Source of the DNA: an uncultured Cytophagales bacterium
GTDB taxonomy: Bacteria; Bacteroidota; Bacteroidia; Cytophagales; Amoebophilaceae
Assembly (NCBI GenBank): GCA_905479855.1
Contig: CAJQOF010000155.1
Location: 1 to 5,208, forward strand
Direction of reading: 5' to 3'
DNA: 5,208 bases
Under the pieces are notes generated by a model. That model worked only from the letters and a program-made list of their open reading frames with translations. It made no database searches and was not told where the DNA came from. Below, one piece after another: positions 4,443 to 5,208 of this stretch. A program made the translations under genes and the position numbers. Numbering within the stretch: position 1 is the first letter of the stretch; every line of letters begins with the position of its first letter.

Positions 4443-5208
4443 CTACTCTTCCTTAGGATTCGGGTACTCCCTATTCCTGCTATACCGCACGTCCTTCAGC
4501 ATAGGCGCTTTGATGCCGACAGAGAATTCATAACTATCTCTCTGGGCCAGCGGCTTCCACGCAAACTTCATATCCCAGCAATGCAAGTCTCTGGTTACAC
4601 CAATGCTGGTAGAATCGCGCAAGAATTCACGTTCAATAAGATCATAACCGCTGTCAATCACCAACTTCCAATTCTCCGTTACCGTAAATGTCCAAGTAAA
4701 GCCTAGCGTATCCGTCTTCTTCGGTTCCGTAGCCGGCTTAAGCTTGGTGTAGGTCCAGTTATACCGTAAGTCCAAGCTCCAAGGAATATCGAAGTCCACA
4801 TACTGCTCCGGATCTTCCTCAATTTCTTCTTCTTTTTCCTTTTTTTTATCCTGTTCCTCTACGGGCACGTATGCTTCTTCTGCTTTTCTAGGGCCTAGCT
4901 TAGTGCCAATACTCAGCGAAGAAAATTTGACATGGCCTAGTCCCTTTCCATGGTTCCAAGCAAACGTGTCTCCTTTGGTAGTGCCCCCATCTTCGTAAAC
5001 GTAAGGGTCAAAGTGCGACTTAAAGTTAATGTCAAACAGCTTGTCGAATAAATTGGTACGTGCCTCGAACTTGATATCCCCCAGGTGATGCTTTTTCGCG
5101 AAGAAATCATACTCCGTGCTCCAGTCAAATCCCTCCAAGATCGGCACCTTCTTGGCGCTCACCCCTTCCTCTGTTCTTTTCCTCACCTTCATGTCCAGTC
5201 TATTCTTT
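4443..5208 (-). CDS. lptD: LPS-assembly outer-membrane protein LptD (OstA-like), C-terminal part; 5' end beyond the window
   Basis: LptD is the outer-membrane beta-barrel that, with a partner lipoprotein, inserts lipopolysaccharide into the outer leaflet. Only about 254 C-terminal codons are visible. The frame stays open through the right edge (K-N-R-L-D before the internal Met at 5192), so the Met at 5192 is not taken as the start; Bacteroidota homologues are far longer, roughly 850-950 residues. Recognisable family blocks in order are: KKVPILEGFDWSTEYDF, ARTNLFDKLFDINFKSHFDP, FAWNHGKGLGHV, YVDFDIPWSLDLRYNWTY, TLGFTWTFTVTENWKLVIDS, SIGVTRDLHCWDMKFAWKPL and FSVGIKAPMLKDVRY. Alternating hydrophobic/aromatic strands fit the closing beta-strands of a barrel. 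A highly charged low-complexity linker (EQDKKKEKEEEIEEDPEQ) precedes YVDFDIPW; it is encoded partly by an A8 run (4840-4847) and is probably a loop. The gene converges on the ATPase/nuclease gene. The family is confident; whether the substrate is classical LPS in this organism cannot be judged here. Confidence 0.88.
   Translation of the reverse strand, partial: KNRLDMKVRKRTEEGVSAKKVPILEGFDWSTEYDFFAKKHHLGDIKFEARTNLFDKLFDINFKSHFDPYVYEDGGTTKGDTFAWNHGKGLGHVKFSSLSIGTKLGPRKAEEAYVPVEEQDKKKEKEEEIEEDPEQYVDFDIPWSLDLRYNWTYTKLKPATEPKKTDTLGFTWTFTVTENWKLVIDSGYDLIEREFLRDSTSIGVTRDLHCWDMKFAWKPLAQRDSYEFSVGIKAPMLKDVRYSRNREYPNPKEE

Noticed and set aside
4431..4706. Plus-strand 91-codon frame opposite the lptD 3' end
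   Set aside because: It is antisense to clear LptD family sequence and has no domain or ribosome binding site.
1..5208. Search by eye for CRISPR repeats, tRNA/rRNA genes, insertion-sequence terminal repeats and attachment sites
   Set aside because: No spaced direct-repeat array, cloverleaf, rRNA-like block, or flanking inverted repeats with target duplications were found around the nuclease genes.

Overview
The window looks like a piece of a Bacteroidota chromosome. The evidence is a Bacteroidota-type ribosome recycling factor, the C-terminal part of the Bacteroidota form of the LPS-assembly porin LptD, TAnnTTTG-like promoter elements, and mostly weak Shine-Dalgarno sequences. The pairing of an Rpn-type PD-(D/E)XK nuclease with a large AAA-ATPase-like/PD-(D/E)XK protein recalls host-associated members such as the Amoebophilus/Cardinium group, where both families are expanded. 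These families also occur in free-living and gut Bacteroidota, so the genus assignment is an inference and is left open. Codon and base use is moderate and only mildly AT-leaning.

Layout from left to right: (1) a minus-strand Rpn-like nuclease gene (48-980); (2) a 269-bp interval (981-1249) that holds a candidate promoter for that gene and what may be a decayed or frameshifted 3' extension of the next gene; (3) a minus-strand gene for an unrecognised lipoprotein (1250-1915); (4) a 94-bp divergent intergenic region almost filled by a nested inverted repeat; (5) plus-strand frr (2010-2570), followed after 4 bp by (6) a 607-residue AAA-ATPase-like/PD-(D/E)XK protein (2575-4398) that probably shares its transcript; (7) a 44-bp convergent gap; (8) the 3' end of a minus-strand lptD-like gene (4443-5208) that runs off the right edge.

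The genes do not form one obvious pathway. frr is a core translation gene and lptD an outer-membrane biogenesis gene. The two nucleases belong to families linked to recombination or to unknown, possibly selfish or defensive, roles. The lipoprotein is probably envelope-located. No RNA gene, CRISPR array, insertion sequence with terminal repeats, or attachment site could be supported. No clearly new multi-gene system is visible. The points most worth a second look are the symmetrical divergent regulatory region, the possible frameshift after the lipoprotein gene, and the nuclease/ATPase coupled to frr with a changed family-conserved residue.
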